Of a stretch of DNA of 32,359 nt, positions 16,314 to 24,129 are shown piece after piece. Source of the DNA: RGIG6307 sp964424345. GTDB lineage: Bacteria; Bacillota; Clostridia; Lachnospirales; Lachnospiraceae. The position numbers were made by a program, and so were the translations under genes. The stretch is taken from assembly GCA_964424345.1 (NCBI GenBank), contig CAYRIK010000018.1, forward strand, positions 1 to 32,359, given 5' to 3'. The notes under the pieces are model-generated. The model was not told the DNA's origin, did no database searches, and saw only the letters and a list, made by a program, of their open reading frames with translations. Position 1 is the first letter of the stretch. Every line of letters starts with the position of its first letter.

Positions 16314-17423
16314 TTATCTTGCTTTAATAAAGTTAACTGGAAGAATCAAGTATGTGAATGTTTCCTCATCATCTCGAATGATACATGGAGACTTTGGATT
16401 TAACATATACATATCGATTTCCTCTAAATCTACAACACGAAGTGCGTCGATCAAAAACTTTGGATTAAAACCAATCATCATATCCTTGCCGCTTTTGTAA
16501 ATGCTAATTTCTTCATTCATGCTTCCGACTACAGACTGGATCGTAAGCTCCATGCTCTCATCGGTAATGTTCATGATGATAGGCTTCTTATCACCCTCTT
16601 TTACAAGAAGTGTAGCTCGGTCGATACAACTGAGCAATTCTTTTTTGTTGATATGAACCCTTGTTTCATAATCGCCGTTTAACATCTGGTCAATACGGAA
16701 ATATTCTCCATCGATCAGACGAGATACGACAGTAGTAGTACCAAACTCGAATACAATGTGCTTATCTGTGAAATACAAAATAACTTCACTTTCAGAATCG
16801 CCATTTAAAATCTTACTTACTTCATTCAAGGTCTTTCCTGGAACAACTACTTTACGATTTGTGTATTCTTCACGCAAAGCTACTTTACGGATAGAAATAC
16901 GATGACCATCTAATGATACCACTTTTAGTGTGCTTCCTTCAATCTGGAATAATTCACCAGTCATCATTTTATTGTTATCGTTATCTGCGATAGAAAAGAT
17001 TGTCTGACGAATAATGTCTTTTAATGTAAACTGACGCAGCACGATAAATTCGTCCTTAGAAACAACAGGAAGTGTGGAAAAATCTTCTCCTGACTTACCA
17101 GCAATGTCAAATTTTGCTTTTTCGCAAGTAATGGTTGTCTGGCAGTTTGTATCTGTATAGATTGTAACAAAATTATCAGGAAGCTTTCTTACGATTTCCA
17201 AGAAGAACTTTGCATCCAATGCTACAATACCAGGTTCAGCGATTTCACCTTCTACGATTGTTTCAATACCAAGCTCCATATCATTGGCAGTTAAAGAAAT
17301 AACTCCTTTGGAAGCGTCAATTAAAATACATTCTAAAATTGGCATAGTAGTTTTTCCAGGCACTGCCTTAGATACTATTTGAACACCATTTAAAAGATTT
17401 TGTTTGGAACAAATAATTTTCAT
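16314..17423 (-). CDS. dnaN: DNA polymerase III sliding clamp (beta subunit)
   Basis: A 369-residue clamp of normal length with the three-fold repeated clamp fold; it ends in a LPVNFIKAR tail typical of the family. It rings DNA as a dimer and tethers polymerase III, MutS, ligase and others. AAAGGA lies about 10 bp before the ATG. It follows dnaA across the 341-bp origin gap, and its start is 23 bp from a DnaA-box-like palindrome (17447-17460), so transcription from the gap may respond to DnaA. It leads the run dnaN-yaaA-recF-gyrB-gyrA. Confidence 0.96.
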   Translation of the reverse strand: MKIICSKQNLLNGVQIVSKAVPGKTTMPILECILIDASKGVISLTANDMELGIETIVEGEIAEPGIVALDAKFFLEIVRKLPDNFVTIYTDTNCQTTITCEKAKFDIAGKSGEDFSTLPVVSKDEFIVLRQFTLKDIIRQTIFSIADNDNNKMMTGELFQIEGSTLKVVSLDGHRISIRKVALREEYTNRKVVVPGKTLNEVSKILNGDSESEVILYFTDKHIVFEFGTTTVVSRLIDGEYFRIDQMLNGDYETRVHINKKELLSCIDRATLLVKEGDKKPIIMNITDESMELTIQSVVGSMNEEISIYKSGKDMMIGFNPKFLIDALRVVDLEEIDMYMLNPKSPCIIRDDEETFTYLILPVNFIKAR

Positions 17424-17446
17424 GTGTATAAGTCCTTTCTATGAAA

Positions 17447-17460
17447 TCCACAGCTGTGGA
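17447..17460. repeat. Perfect 14-bp palindrome of two overlapping DnaA-box-like halves
   Basis: TCCACAGCTGTGGA; the outward halves read AAATCCACA and TGTGGACAA. It lies between the dnaN start and the AT-rich unwinding region. Confidence 0.6.
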
Positions 17461-17463
17461 CAA

Positions 17464-17493
17464 AATGCATAACATATTATATATAATAAATGT
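17464..17493. other. AT-rich putative DNA unwinding element
   Basis: A 30-bp stretch almost without G or C (core TATTATATATAATAAAT) directly next to the TAG triplet repeat. DNA here is the best candidate for initial strand opening. Confidence 0.7.
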
Positions 17494-17511
17494 TAGTAGT
17501 AGTAGTAGTAG
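17494..17511 (+). repeat. DnaA-trio: six TAG triplets
   Basis: Six consecutive TAG triplets followed by GGG and, 12 bp on, by the exact box TGTGGATAA (17524-17532). In Bacillus subtilis, TAG-type triplets beside a GC cluster and a DnaA box load DnaA filaments on the single strand (DnaA-trio, known from the literature). Order and polarity here agree. Confidence 0.8.
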
Positions 17512-17534
17512 GGGATGTGGAAATGTGGATAAGT

Positions 17535-17557
17535 GCCTCAAACCCCTATAAAATGGG
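17535..17557 (+). repeat. 23-bp duplicated origin motif, copy 1
   Basis: Contains CAAACCC, then TATA, then AATGGG, preceded by GCC. It is 20/23 identical to 19362-19384 in the other origin lobe, in the same orientation, and lies between two DnaA boxes. Confidence 0.7.
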
Positions 17558-17764
17558 AAAAGTCTATGTGGATAACTTGTGGATAACTATGTGGATAACT
17601 TGTGGATAAAATAAAAGTTATCCACATAGCACTTTTTGTCAAAAAAACTCAAAAAATGAGTTATCCACACTTATCCACACGATATCCACATAATAATAGC
17701 ATAGTTATCCACAGTTTTACCACTAGTTATCCACATAAAAGTGGACAAAATGTGGATAACTTTT

Positions 17765-19126
17765 CTAAAGCAACAACTTTTTCTTGATAATATCAATGTT
17801 GCTTTTTAATTTATAATCTGTATCAATATCAGTTTCTATCTTACGAATACCATGTAAAATAGTCGTATGATCCTTCTTGCCAAGAAATTCTGCGATATTC
17901 ATTAAGCTGATATCGTTGATGCAGTCTCTGCAAAGGTACATAAATATATGTCGTACAGAAGAAATTTCTTTTGTTTTCTTTGTGGAAAGAACGGCTTGAG
18001 GGTTTACTTCGTAATGTTCACAAACGACCTGCAAGATTAATTCTGGTGTAAGTTCCTGCTGTTTGCGAGGAGAAACCATATCTTTTAGAGCTTCTTCCGT
18101 CATAGAGAGTGTGATTGGTACTCTATTTAATTTGGAGAAAGCAAATATTTTATTTAATGCCCCTTCCAATTCACGAATGTTTGCTTTTACGTTTGCAGCA
18201 ATGTATTGAATGATGTCATCATCGAGTTTACGATTGAGATTTTCACATTTTTTGCATAAAATGGCTACTCGAGTCTCGTAATCAGGTGCGTTGATATCTG
18301 CAATCATACCCCATCCAAAACGAGAACGGAAGCGTTCTTCTAATGTTTCCATTTCTTTTGGAGGACGGTCAGAAGTCAATACGATCTGTTTTTCAGCAGA
18401 ATGTAAGGCATTGAATGTGTGGAAAAATTCCTCTTGTGTACTTTCCTTACCAATGATAAACTGTACATCATCGACTAAAAGTACATCTACTGTACGGTAT
18501 TTATCACGTAGTTTTGTCATTGTCATAGAATTACCGCTTCGGATAGAGTCAATGACATCATTTGTAAAATCCTCACTTGTTACATATAAAATATTTGTAT
18601 CGGGATTGTTTTTTAAAATGTGGTGGCCAATCGCGTGCATAAGGTGTGTCTTACCAAGTCCAGGGCCGCCATAGAGAAACAGCGGATTGTAAGCATGTCC
18701 TGGATCTTCAGCAACAGCCTGTGCAGCAGAGTGTGCCAATTTATTGTAACTTCCGACTACAAAAGTATCAAAGGTGTACTTTGGATTTAAGTTTGTAGAT
18801 TCATAAGCTACTTTATTTATAATAGAAGAAGTATCACCCTCAAAATCAAGAGAGAGAGGGGCATCTTCTTTATTAAGTATGAAGTCGATCGCGTATTCAT
18901 CGTCCATCATTTCATTGATGGTAACTTCGAAGAAACTTTTAAATTTGTTCTGAATATAATTAAGTGCCTGCTGATTGTCAGAAGGTATTTTAATATAGAC
19001 AGTATGATCGACTACATCAGCAAGTTCCAACGGTTGGATCCATGTCTTGTAGGAGATGGAACTCAAGCCGTATTCTTTTTGAATAGTCTCTTTGATAGTA
19101 GACCAAAGCTCCTGTAATAATTCCAT
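17765..19126 (-). CDS. dnaA: Chromosomal replication initiator protein DnaA
   Basis: A 453-residue AAA+ initiator. Domain I is residues 1-85, a short linker follows, the AAA+ domain starts near 115 with Walker A GGPGLGKTH (153-161) and Walker B LLVDD (216-220), and the C-terminal helix-turn-helix that reads DnaA boxes has the DHTTILHGIRKIE signature. Domain II is very short. It oligomerises on the boxes in both flanking gaps and opens the AT-rich region by the TAG repeat. Start: AGGTGG nine bases before the ATG. A consensus-like promoter lies upstream among the boxes, so autoregulation is likely. Confidence 0.98.
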   Translation of the reverse strand: MELLQELWSTIKETIQKEYGLSSISYKTWIQPLELADVVDHTVYIKIPSDNQQALNYIQNKFKSFFEVTINEMMDDEYAIDFILNKEDAPLSLDFEGDTSSIINKVAYESTNLNPKYTFDTFVVGSYNKLAHSAAQAVAEDPGHAYNPLFLYGGPGLGKTHLMHAIGHHILKNNPDTNILYVTSEDFTNDVIDSIRSGNSMTMTKLRDKYRTVDVLLVDDVQFIIGKESTQEEFFHTFNALHSAEKQIVLTSDRPPKEMETLEERFRSRFGWGMIADINAPDYETRVAILCKKCENLNRKLDDDIIQYIAANVKANIRELEGALNKIFAFSKLNRVPITLSMTEEALKDMVSPRKQQELTPELILQVVCEHYEVNPQAVLSTKKTKEISSVRHIFMYLCRDCINDISLMNIAEFLGKKDHTTILHGIRKIETDIDTDYKLKSNIDIIKKKLLL

Positions 19127-19168
19127 ATATATATACCACCTAATAAGTTTCGATAATCATTCAATATA

Positions 19169-19197
19169 ATAATATCCTAAAAGGGATGATTTTTCAA
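19169..19197 (-). promoter_or_regulatory. dnaA promoter
   Basis: Minus strand TTGAAA (19192-19197), 17-bp spacer, TATTAT (19169-19174), about 42 bp before the start codon. The first DnaA box of the upstream cluster begins 17 bp further upstream (19214), close enough for autorepression. Confidence 0.7.
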
Positions 19198-19530
19198 ATA
19201 AATCTTTAAAAAATTATCCACATTGAAAAAAAGTTATCCACATGAGTTATCCACATACCCACAATCGAACGCTGTGGATTTATGTGGATAAGTGTGGATA
19301 ACTCAAAATTCATGTCGAAAATTGAAAGGTATGTGGATAAAGTTATCAACATTTCCACATAGCCGCAAACCCTTATAGAATGGGCATTTGTGAAAGTGGC
19401 CAAAAAGTTATCCACAAACAATCCACATACTTATCCACAAGTTATCCACATATGTGGAAATCGTGTGGATAGAGTGTGGATAACTTTTTCACATGTGGAT
19501 AACTCAAAAAAACCATGTGGATAACTTTGT
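19198..19530. other. oriC: oriC, dnaA-rpmH lobe: DnaA-box cluster
   Basis: Twelve exact boxes: TTATCCACA begins at 19214, 19234, 19247, 19408, 19431 and 19442; TGTGGATAA begins at 19283, 19293, 19332, 19475, 19494 and 19516. One-mismatch boxes are TTATCAACA at 19343 and TGTGGATAG at 19464. A TGTCGAA heptamer (a Spo0A-box match) is at 19313-19319. There is no TAG repeat and no long AT run inside the cluster, so this lobe probably binds DnaA and regulates rather than opening first. The rest of the gap to rpmH holds the rpmH promoter. Confidence 0.92.
19362..19384 (+). repeat. 23-bp duplicated origin motif, copy 2
   Basis: Same GCC, CAAACCC, TATA, AATGGG order as copy 1 with three substitutions. 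It lies between DnaA boxes 19332/19343 and 19408. Confidence 0.7.
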
Positions 19531-19567
19531 AAAAAAAATTTTCCTTTAATTTCAATTGCTAAAATAC

Positions 19568-19596
19568 TTGACATAATACGGAAATTCCTTTAAAAT
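19568..19596 (+). promoter_or_regulatory. rpmH operon promoter
   Basis: TTGACA (19568-19573), 17-bp spacer, TAAAAT (19591-19596), leaving a leader of about 70 nt before rpmH. AAGGAGGTG precedes the start codon. Confidence 0.85.
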
Positions 19597-19674
19597 GTAA
19601 AAGAATTTTCCAACAAGAACATTAACATACCTTAATAAATAGAGGTTATCATCTAAGAAGGAGGTGCTTCGAAT

Positions 19675-19809
19675 ATGAAAATGACATTTCAGCCAAAGAA
19701 GAGACAGAGATCTAAAGTACATGGTTTTAGAGCAAGAATGAGTACTCCAGGCGGAAGAAAAGTTTTAGCTGCAAGACGTGCAAAAGGAAGAAAGATTTTA
19801 TCCGCATAA
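19675..19809 (+). CDS. rpmH: 50S ribosomal protein L34
   Basis: A 44-residue, highly basic protein: it begins MKMTFQPKKRQRSKVHGF and ends RRAKGRKILSA, the full L34 pattern. It is a late-assembling protein of the large subunit. A perfect ribosome binding site AAGGAGGTG lies six bases upstream of the ATG. It is the first gene of the rpmH-rnpA-yidD-yidC-khpB run and reads away from the origin. Confidence 0.97.
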   Translation: MKMTFQPKKRQRSKVHGFRARMSTPGGRKVLAARRAKGRKILSA

Positions 19810-19812
19810 TTT

Positions 19813-19842
19813 ATAGGTCACTTTACGTGGCCTATTTTCTTT
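19813..19842 (+). terminator. Weak attenuator-like hairpin between rpmH and rnpA
   Basis: Arms ATAGGTCAC and GTGGCCTAT pair with one mismatch and are followed by TTTTCTTT. This would let L34 mRNA exceed rnpA mRNA, as the very different protein demands require. Confidence 0.5.
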
Positions 19843-19872
19843 ATACGGATATTTTCTTAAGTAGAAGGTTTT

Positions 19873-20229
19873 ATGGTTTTTACACAATCATTAAAAAACA
19901 ACAGAGATTTTCAGGTAGTATACAAAAACGGTAAATCATTCGCTAATAAGTATTTAGTGATGTATGTGTTGGAAAATGGAACGGATTGTAACAGACTTGG
20001 TATTTCTGTAAGCAAAAAAGTGGGAAACAGTGTCGTAAGACACAGAGTCAAAAGACTCATCAAAGAAAGCTATCGATTACATGAAGGGGTATTTAATAGT
20101 GGTTTAGATATCGTGATCGTAGCGCGCCAGAGTGCAGCTGCCGTAGGTTTTTTTGAGGTAGAGAGCGCACTCCTACATCTAGCGAAGCTTCATCAAATGA
20201 TCAAGATTTATTTTTCTTGGGATAGATAA
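19873..20229 (+). CDS. rnpA: Ribonuclease P protein component
   Basis: A 118-residue basic protein that assists the catalytic RNA of RNase P in tRNA 5' maturation. The RNR signature is GNSVVRHRVKRLIKESYR (51-68), and the N-terminal SLKNNRDFQ helix is typical. GAAGG lies six bases before the ATG. The RNase P RNA gene is not in this window. Confidence 0.95.
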   Translation: MVFTQSLKNNRDFQVVYKNGKSFANKYLVMYVLENGTDCNRLGISVSKKVGNSVVRHRVKRLIKESYRLHEGVFNSGLDIVIVARQSAAAVGFFEVESALLHLAKLHQMIKIYFSWDR

Positions 20230-20251
20230 AAATGAGTGAGGCAAGTCAGTC

Positions 20252-20464
20252 ATGATAAAGAAATTATTTATTTTTTTAATTAAACTATATCAAAAATATT
20301 TATCTCCTTTAAAGACGACCAGATGTCCCTATATTCCTACCTGTTCCCAGTACGGATTAGAAGCTATTGAAAAATATGGTGCCTTAAAAGGCGGATTACT
20401 GGCGGCATGGAGGATACTCAGATGTAATCCTTTCTCAAGTGGGGGATATGATCCTGTTCCATAA
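20252..20464 (+). CDS. yidD: Membrane protein insertion efficiency factor YidD
   Basis: A 70-residue protein with the complete YidD pattern: an N-terminal amphipathic helix IKKLFIFLIKLYQKYLSP, RCPYIPTCSQY (24-34), and CNPFSSGGYDPVP at the end, with the conserved cysteines 25, 31 and 58. It is a peripheral membrane protein that helps YidC-dependent insertion. It lies 22 bp after rnpA and 20 bp before yidC. The ribosome binding site is weak (GTGAGG, distant). Confidence 0.95.
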   Translation: MIKKLFIFLIKLYQKYLSPLKTTRCPYIPTCSQYGLEAIEKYGALKGGLLAAWRILRCNPFSSGGYDPVP

Positions 20465-20484
20465 GGGACAGATTTGGAGGTTTT

Positions 20485-21819
20485 ATGGAAGGTATTTTAT
20501 TAACCCAGGCTAGCGGTGTCATTATGGGACCGATTTCTAAAGTCCTGGGTGTTATTATGAATGCTATTTTTAATGTCTTAGACTTTATCGGCATTCCAAA
20601 CATCGGCTTAAGTATTATTTTATTTACATTAATCATTTATTTGTTAATGCTTCCGCTGACAGTTAAGCAGCAGAAATTTTCTAAACTTTCTTCCAAAATC
20701 AATCCTGAATTAAAAGAAATTCAGAAAAAGTACTATGGTAAGAGAGATGAAGTTTCTCTTGTAAAGCAGCAGGAAGAAACAAAAGCATTGTATGACAAAT
20801 ATGGTGTTTCTCAGACAGGTTCCTGTCTTCAGTTATTTATCCAGTTACCAGTGTTGATGGCATTGTACAAAGTAATTTATGCAATTCCAGCTTATGTTAC
20901 AAAGATTAAAGATGTATATCTTGTTTTAGTAAATAAGTTAATGGTAACAGAAGGTGCAGCAGATTTTGTTTCTAAGTTATCCAATTCTGCAAGCTATGCA
21001 AGCCAGTTCACAAACGAGTCTTTTACAAATGGTGTAACAGAATTCGTTCAGAACACATATATCGACTGTTTGAATATGGCTTCTTCTTCTGACTGGACAG
21101 CTTTAGCAGAGCAGTTCCCTGCTTTAGCAAATGATATCAATGACACATATGCTACTATTTCAAGATATAATTCTTTCCTCGGATTAAATATTGGTAACTC
21201 ACCAACTCACATTATTAGTGAAGCAATCCGAAGCGGTGCATATATCATGATCGTATTAGCATTCATGATTCCATTATTAGCTGGTTTGACACAGTGGTTA
21301 AACGTAAAATTAGCTCCTGGTCTTGACAACGGCGAAAGAGGCAAGAATGCAAAAGCAGATACAATGACAAACACAATGAGCACAATCAACATGATCATGC
21401 CAGTCATGTCAGCATGGTTCTGTTTCTCTTTCCCTTGCGGTATCGGTATTTACTGGATCGCTGGTGCGGTAATCAGAGGTGTTCAGCAGGTTGCTGTTAA
21501 TAAGTACATTGATAAGCATTTGAACTTTGACGAAATCGTAGATAAGAACAAAGAAAAAGCTGAGCAGAAAGCAAAGAAGCGTTCCGAAAAGAATGCAAAG
21601 CTGATTGAACAGGCCGGCATTATTCAGGAGCAGACAGTTATTCATACAAAGAATATCGATAAGACAGCAACTGCTCAGAAAAAGCCAAAGATGAGCGAAG
21701 CAGAAAGAGAAGCCAAGATGAAGGAAGTTGAGAAATACAACAAGCCTGATAAGAGTTACAAAAAAGGCAGTATCGCTGCAAAAGCAAATATGGTAAAAGA
21801 TTTTAGCGACAAAAAATAG
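20485..21819 (+). CDS. yidC: YidC/Oxa1-family membrane protein insertase
   Basis: A 444-residue insertase. The first conserved membrane segment, GLSIILFTLIIYLLMLPLTV (41-60), is followed by the cytoplasmic helical hairpin (61-110), then QLFIQLPVLMALYKVIY (116-132), segments near 252-275 and 301-333, and a lysine-rich cytoplasmic tail of about 95 residues that may contact the ribosome. Two oddities: the arginine that most Gram-positive YidC proteins carry in the groove of the first segment is Tyr52, and the loop after the second segment (about 136-250) is over 100 residues. No lipoprotein signal was seen, unlike SpoIIIJ. GGAGG precedes the ATG. Confidence 0.95.
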   Translation: MEGILLTQASGVIMGPISKVLGVIMNAIFNVLDFIGIPNIGLSIILFTLIIYLLMLPLTVKQQKFSKLSSKINPELKEIQKKYYGKRDEVSLVKQQEETKALYDKYGVSQTGSCLQLFIQLPVLMALYKVIYAIPAYVTKIKDVYLVLVNKLMVTEGAADFVSKLSNSASYASQFTNESFTNGVTEFVQNTYIDCLNMASSSDWTALAEQFPALANDINDTYATISRYNSFLGLNIGNSPTHIISEAIRSGAYIMIVLAFMIPLLAGLTQWLNVKLAPGLDNGERGKNAKADTMTNTMSTINMIMPVMSAWFCFSFPCGIGIYWIAGAVIRGVQQVAVNKYIDKHLNFDEIVDKNKEKAEQKAKKRSEKNAKLIEQAGIIQEQTVIHTKNIDKTATAQKKPKMSEAEREAKMKEVEKYNKPDKSYKKGSIAAKANMVKDFSDKK

Positions 21820-21842
21820 TTCATAAATATGAGGGATAAAAA

Positions 21843-22484
21843 ATGGAATTTATTGAAATTTCTGCAAAGACAGTGGATGATGCTGTAATCGCAGCATGTC
21901 AGCAATTGTCCATTACAAGTGATAAGTTAGAGTATGAAGTAGTGGAAGAAGGCAAAACTGGTTTCTTAGGAATCGGTGCAAAGCCAGCGATTATCAAAGC
22001 AAGAGCAAAAGCTACTTTACAGGACAATGTAAAAGCTTTTTTAAACGACGTATTTGCTGCAATGAACATTGAAGTTTTAGTAAATATCGAGTATGACGAA
22101 GAAGCAAAGAACATGGATATCAACTTAACTGGTGAAGACATGGGTATGCTGATCGGTAAGCGTGGACAGACATTAGATTCTTTACAGTATCTCGTATCTT
22201 TAGTTGCAAACAAAGAAACAGAAGAATATGTTCACGTAAAGGTAGATACCGAAAATTATCGTGAAAGAAGAAAAGCTACTTTAGAAAATCTTGCAAAAAA
22301 TATGGCTCACAAGGCAAAGAGATTGAGAAAGAGCGTTTCTTTAGAGCCAATGAATCCTTATGAAAGACGCATCATTCATGCAGCACTTCAGGATGACAGA
22401 TATGTTACTACTCACAGCGAAGGCGATGAACCTTACAGAAGAGTAGTGATTACACCAAAGCAGACAAAGAGATTCAGTAAGTAA
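21843..22484 (+). CDS. khpB: RNA-binding protein KhpB (Jag, SpoIIIJ-associated)
   Basis: A 213-residue protein with the three Jag parts: the Jag-N domain (1-50, with EGKTGFLGIGAKPA), a KH domain carrying GKRGQT (105-110), and an R3H domain with RRIIHAAL (175-182) near the end. It binds RNA, usually with KhpA, and affects cell division and wall synthesis in Gram-positive bacteria. It follows yidC by 23 bp and is closed by a strong terminator. Confidence 0.94.
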   Translation: MEFIEISAKTVDDAVIAACQQLSITSDKLEYEVVEEGKTGFLGIGAKPAIIKARAKATLQDNVKAFLNDVFAAMNIEVLVNIEYDEEAKNMDINLTGEDMGMLIGKRGQTLDSLQYLVSLVANKETEEYVHVKVDTENYRERRKATLENLAKNMAHKAKRLRKSVSLEPMNPYERRIIHAALQDDRYVTTHSEGDEPYRRVVITPKQTKRFSK

Positions 22485-22485
22485 T

Positions 22486-22521
22486 AAAAAAGACCGAAGT
22501 TTTAGACTTCGGTCTTTTTTT
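22486..22521 (+). terminator. Strong terminator after khpB
   Basis: Stem AAAAAAGACCGAAGT / ACTTCGGTCTTTTTT with a short loop and a seven-T run. It ends the rpmH operon. Confidence 0.92.
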
Positions 22522-22546
22522 GTCGTACTCAGGATAGGATAAATAC

Positions 22547-22575
22547 TGTACATTTTTTTTGGCATGTGTTAAAAT
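22547..22575 (+). promoter_or_regulatory. Candidate mnmE promoter
   Basis: TGTACA (22547-22552), 17-bp spacer, TAAAAT (22570-22575). The remaining 110 bp to mnmE hold nothing I recognise. Confidence 0.5.
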
Positions 22576-22684
22576 ATCTCGAATAGAGTAGAAGCGTAAT
22601 GAATTTAAGCGAATAAAATGTGTACGAATTAACGGGAAAACAGATTGAAAATTCGTATGATGATATATTTGTGTGGAGGGAACT

Positions 22685-24094
22685 ATGGCATTTCAGAATG
22701 ATACGATTGCAGCGATTGCGACTGCAATGAGCGATTCCGGAATTGGAATCGTAAGAATCAGCGGTGATGAAGCAATTACGATTGCAGATAAGATTTTTAA
22801 AAGTGTAAATCCAAATAAAAGACTGCTCAATGTAAAGAGCCATACTGTACACTATGGGTTTATTTATGATGGAGATACTTTTTTAGATGAAGTCATGGCT
22901 ATCGTTATGAAAGCTCCACATAGTTATACAACAGAAAATACAGTAGAAATCAACTGTCATGGCGGTGTACTGATGGTAAACCGCATTTTAGAGACTGTAA
23001 TAAAATATGGTGCAAGATTGGCAGAGCCTGGTGAATTTACAAAGAGAGCATTTTTAAATGGTCGTATCGACCTTTCTAAGGCAGAAGCAGTTATTGATAT
23101 TATCCATTCTAAAAATGAGTTTGCATTACAGGCAGGTACTGCTCAGTTAAAGGGAAGTGTTTCTAATGCGATCAAAGATATGAGAGAACGTATTTTATAT
23201 GAGATTGCATTTATTGAATCTGCATTAGACGACCCAGAACATATTAGTTTAGATGGATTTCAGGAGAGAATTTCAGCGACTGTAGACGATTTAGCGTCTA
23301 AAATCAATCGTTTAATTCAGTCTGCGGACAATGGAAAGATGTTGAAAGAAGGCATCAATACTGTTATTTTAGGAAAGCCAAATGCAGGAAAGAGTTCTCT
23401 GATGAATTTATTGGTTGGAGAAGAAAAAGCAATCGTAACAAATATTGCAGGTACGACTAGAGATATTTTAGAGGAAAATATCAAGCTGCATGGAATCGGT
23501 TTAAATATCATTGATACAGCTGGTATTCGAGAAACTGAGGATATTGTAGAAAAGATTGGTGTGGAAAAAGCGTTAAAATGTGCAGAAAAAGCGGATCTTG
23601 TTATCTATGTTGTGGATAGTTCTGTAAATTTAGATGAAAGTGATTTTGCAATCATGGACTTTATGAAGCAGAAAAAATCTATCGTATTGCTGAACAAGAC
23701 CGATTTGGAAACTTGTGTGACAGAAGAAGCATTACAGGAACAGCTGATGCTGCATATGGGAGAAGCTGCAAAAGAGCTTCCAATCATCAAGACTTCTACA
23801 AAAGAAAATATTGGTATTGATATTTTTGAAGATAAGATCAAAGAAATGTTCTTCCAAGGAAAGATTTCTTTCAATGACGAAGTGTATATTACAAATCTGC
23901 GCCATAAAGAAGCGTTGATTGATGCGGTAAAGAGTCTTGAAATGGTAAAACAGAGCATTGAGGATGATATGCCGGAAGATTTCTTAAGCATTGATTTAAT
24001 GAGTGCTTATGCGTCTTTAGGTACCATCATTGGAGAAGAAGTCGGAGAAGATTTGGTAAATGAGATTTTCTCCAAGTTCTGTATGGGTAAATAA
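22685..24094 (+). CDS. mnmE: tRNA modification GTPase MnmE
   Basis: A 469-residue GTPase which with MnmG makes the cmnm5 group on U34 of certain tRNAs. The N-terminal folate-binding domain is 1-118. The inserted G domain has GKPNAGKSS (230-238), TTRD (257-260), DTAG (277-280) and NKTD (337-340), and the protein ends in FCMGK with the conserved catalytic cysteine. The ATG at 22685 was chosen because GGAGGG sits directly before it; a GTG twelve bases upstream would overlap that site. Confidence 0.96.
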   Translation: MAFQNDTIAAIATAMSDSGIGIVRISGDEAITIADKIFKSVNPNKRLLNVKSHTVHYGFIYDGDTFLDEVMAIVMKAPHSYTTENTVEINCHGGVLMVNRILETVIKYGARLAEPGEFTKRAFLNGRIDLSKAEAVIDIIHSKNEFALQAGTAQLKGSVSNAIKDMRERILYEIAFIESALDDPEHISLDGFQERISATVDDLASKINRLIQSADNGKMLKEGINTVILGKPNAGKSSLMNLLVGEEKAIVTNIAGTTRDILEENIKLHGIGLNIIDTAGIRETEDIVEKIGVEKALKCAEKADLVIYVVDSSVNLDESDFAIMDFMKQKKSIVLLNKTDLETCVTEEALQEQLMLHMGEAAKELPIIKTSTKENIGIDIFEDKIKEMFFQGKISFNDEVYITNLRHKEALIDAVKSLEMVKQSIEDDMPEDFLSIDLMSAYASLGTIIGEEVGEDLVNEIFSKFCMGK

Positions 24095-24129
24095 AAAGTA
24101 GAATAAAAATTATTAGAAAGCGTGGAAAT

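Larger units (their letters stand above)
17424..17764. other. oriC: oriC, dnaA-dnaN lobe: DnaA-box cluster with unwinding region
   Basis: A gene-free stretch with 11 exact DnaA boxes. TGTGGATAA begins at 17524, 17567, 17578, 17590, 17601 and 17751; TTATCCACA begins at 17618, 17661, 17671, 17705 and 17727. ATATCCACA at 17682 is one base off. Boxes 17567 to 17601 share one orientation with start-to-start spacings of 11, 12 and 11 bp, about one helical turn. The dnaN-proximal end holds an AT-rich stretch (17464-17493), the TAG repeat and a G cluster, the arrangement of a bacterial unwinding element. No gene is present; short open frames here are products of the repeated boxes. Confidence 0.93.

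Noticed and set aside
17602..17787. 61-codon open frame through the dnaA-dnaN gap
   Set aside because: Again a by-product of repeated DnaA boxes; it runs into the end of dnaA.
19206..19421. 71-codon open frame on the minus strand inside the origin gap
   Set aside because: It consists of translated DnaA boxes (repeated VDNF, MWI pieces) and has no ribosome binding site.
17500..19525. Regularly repeated 9-mers resembling a CRISPR array
   Set aside because: The repeats are DnaA boxes in both orientations with irregular spacing; no spacers of constant length and no cas genes.
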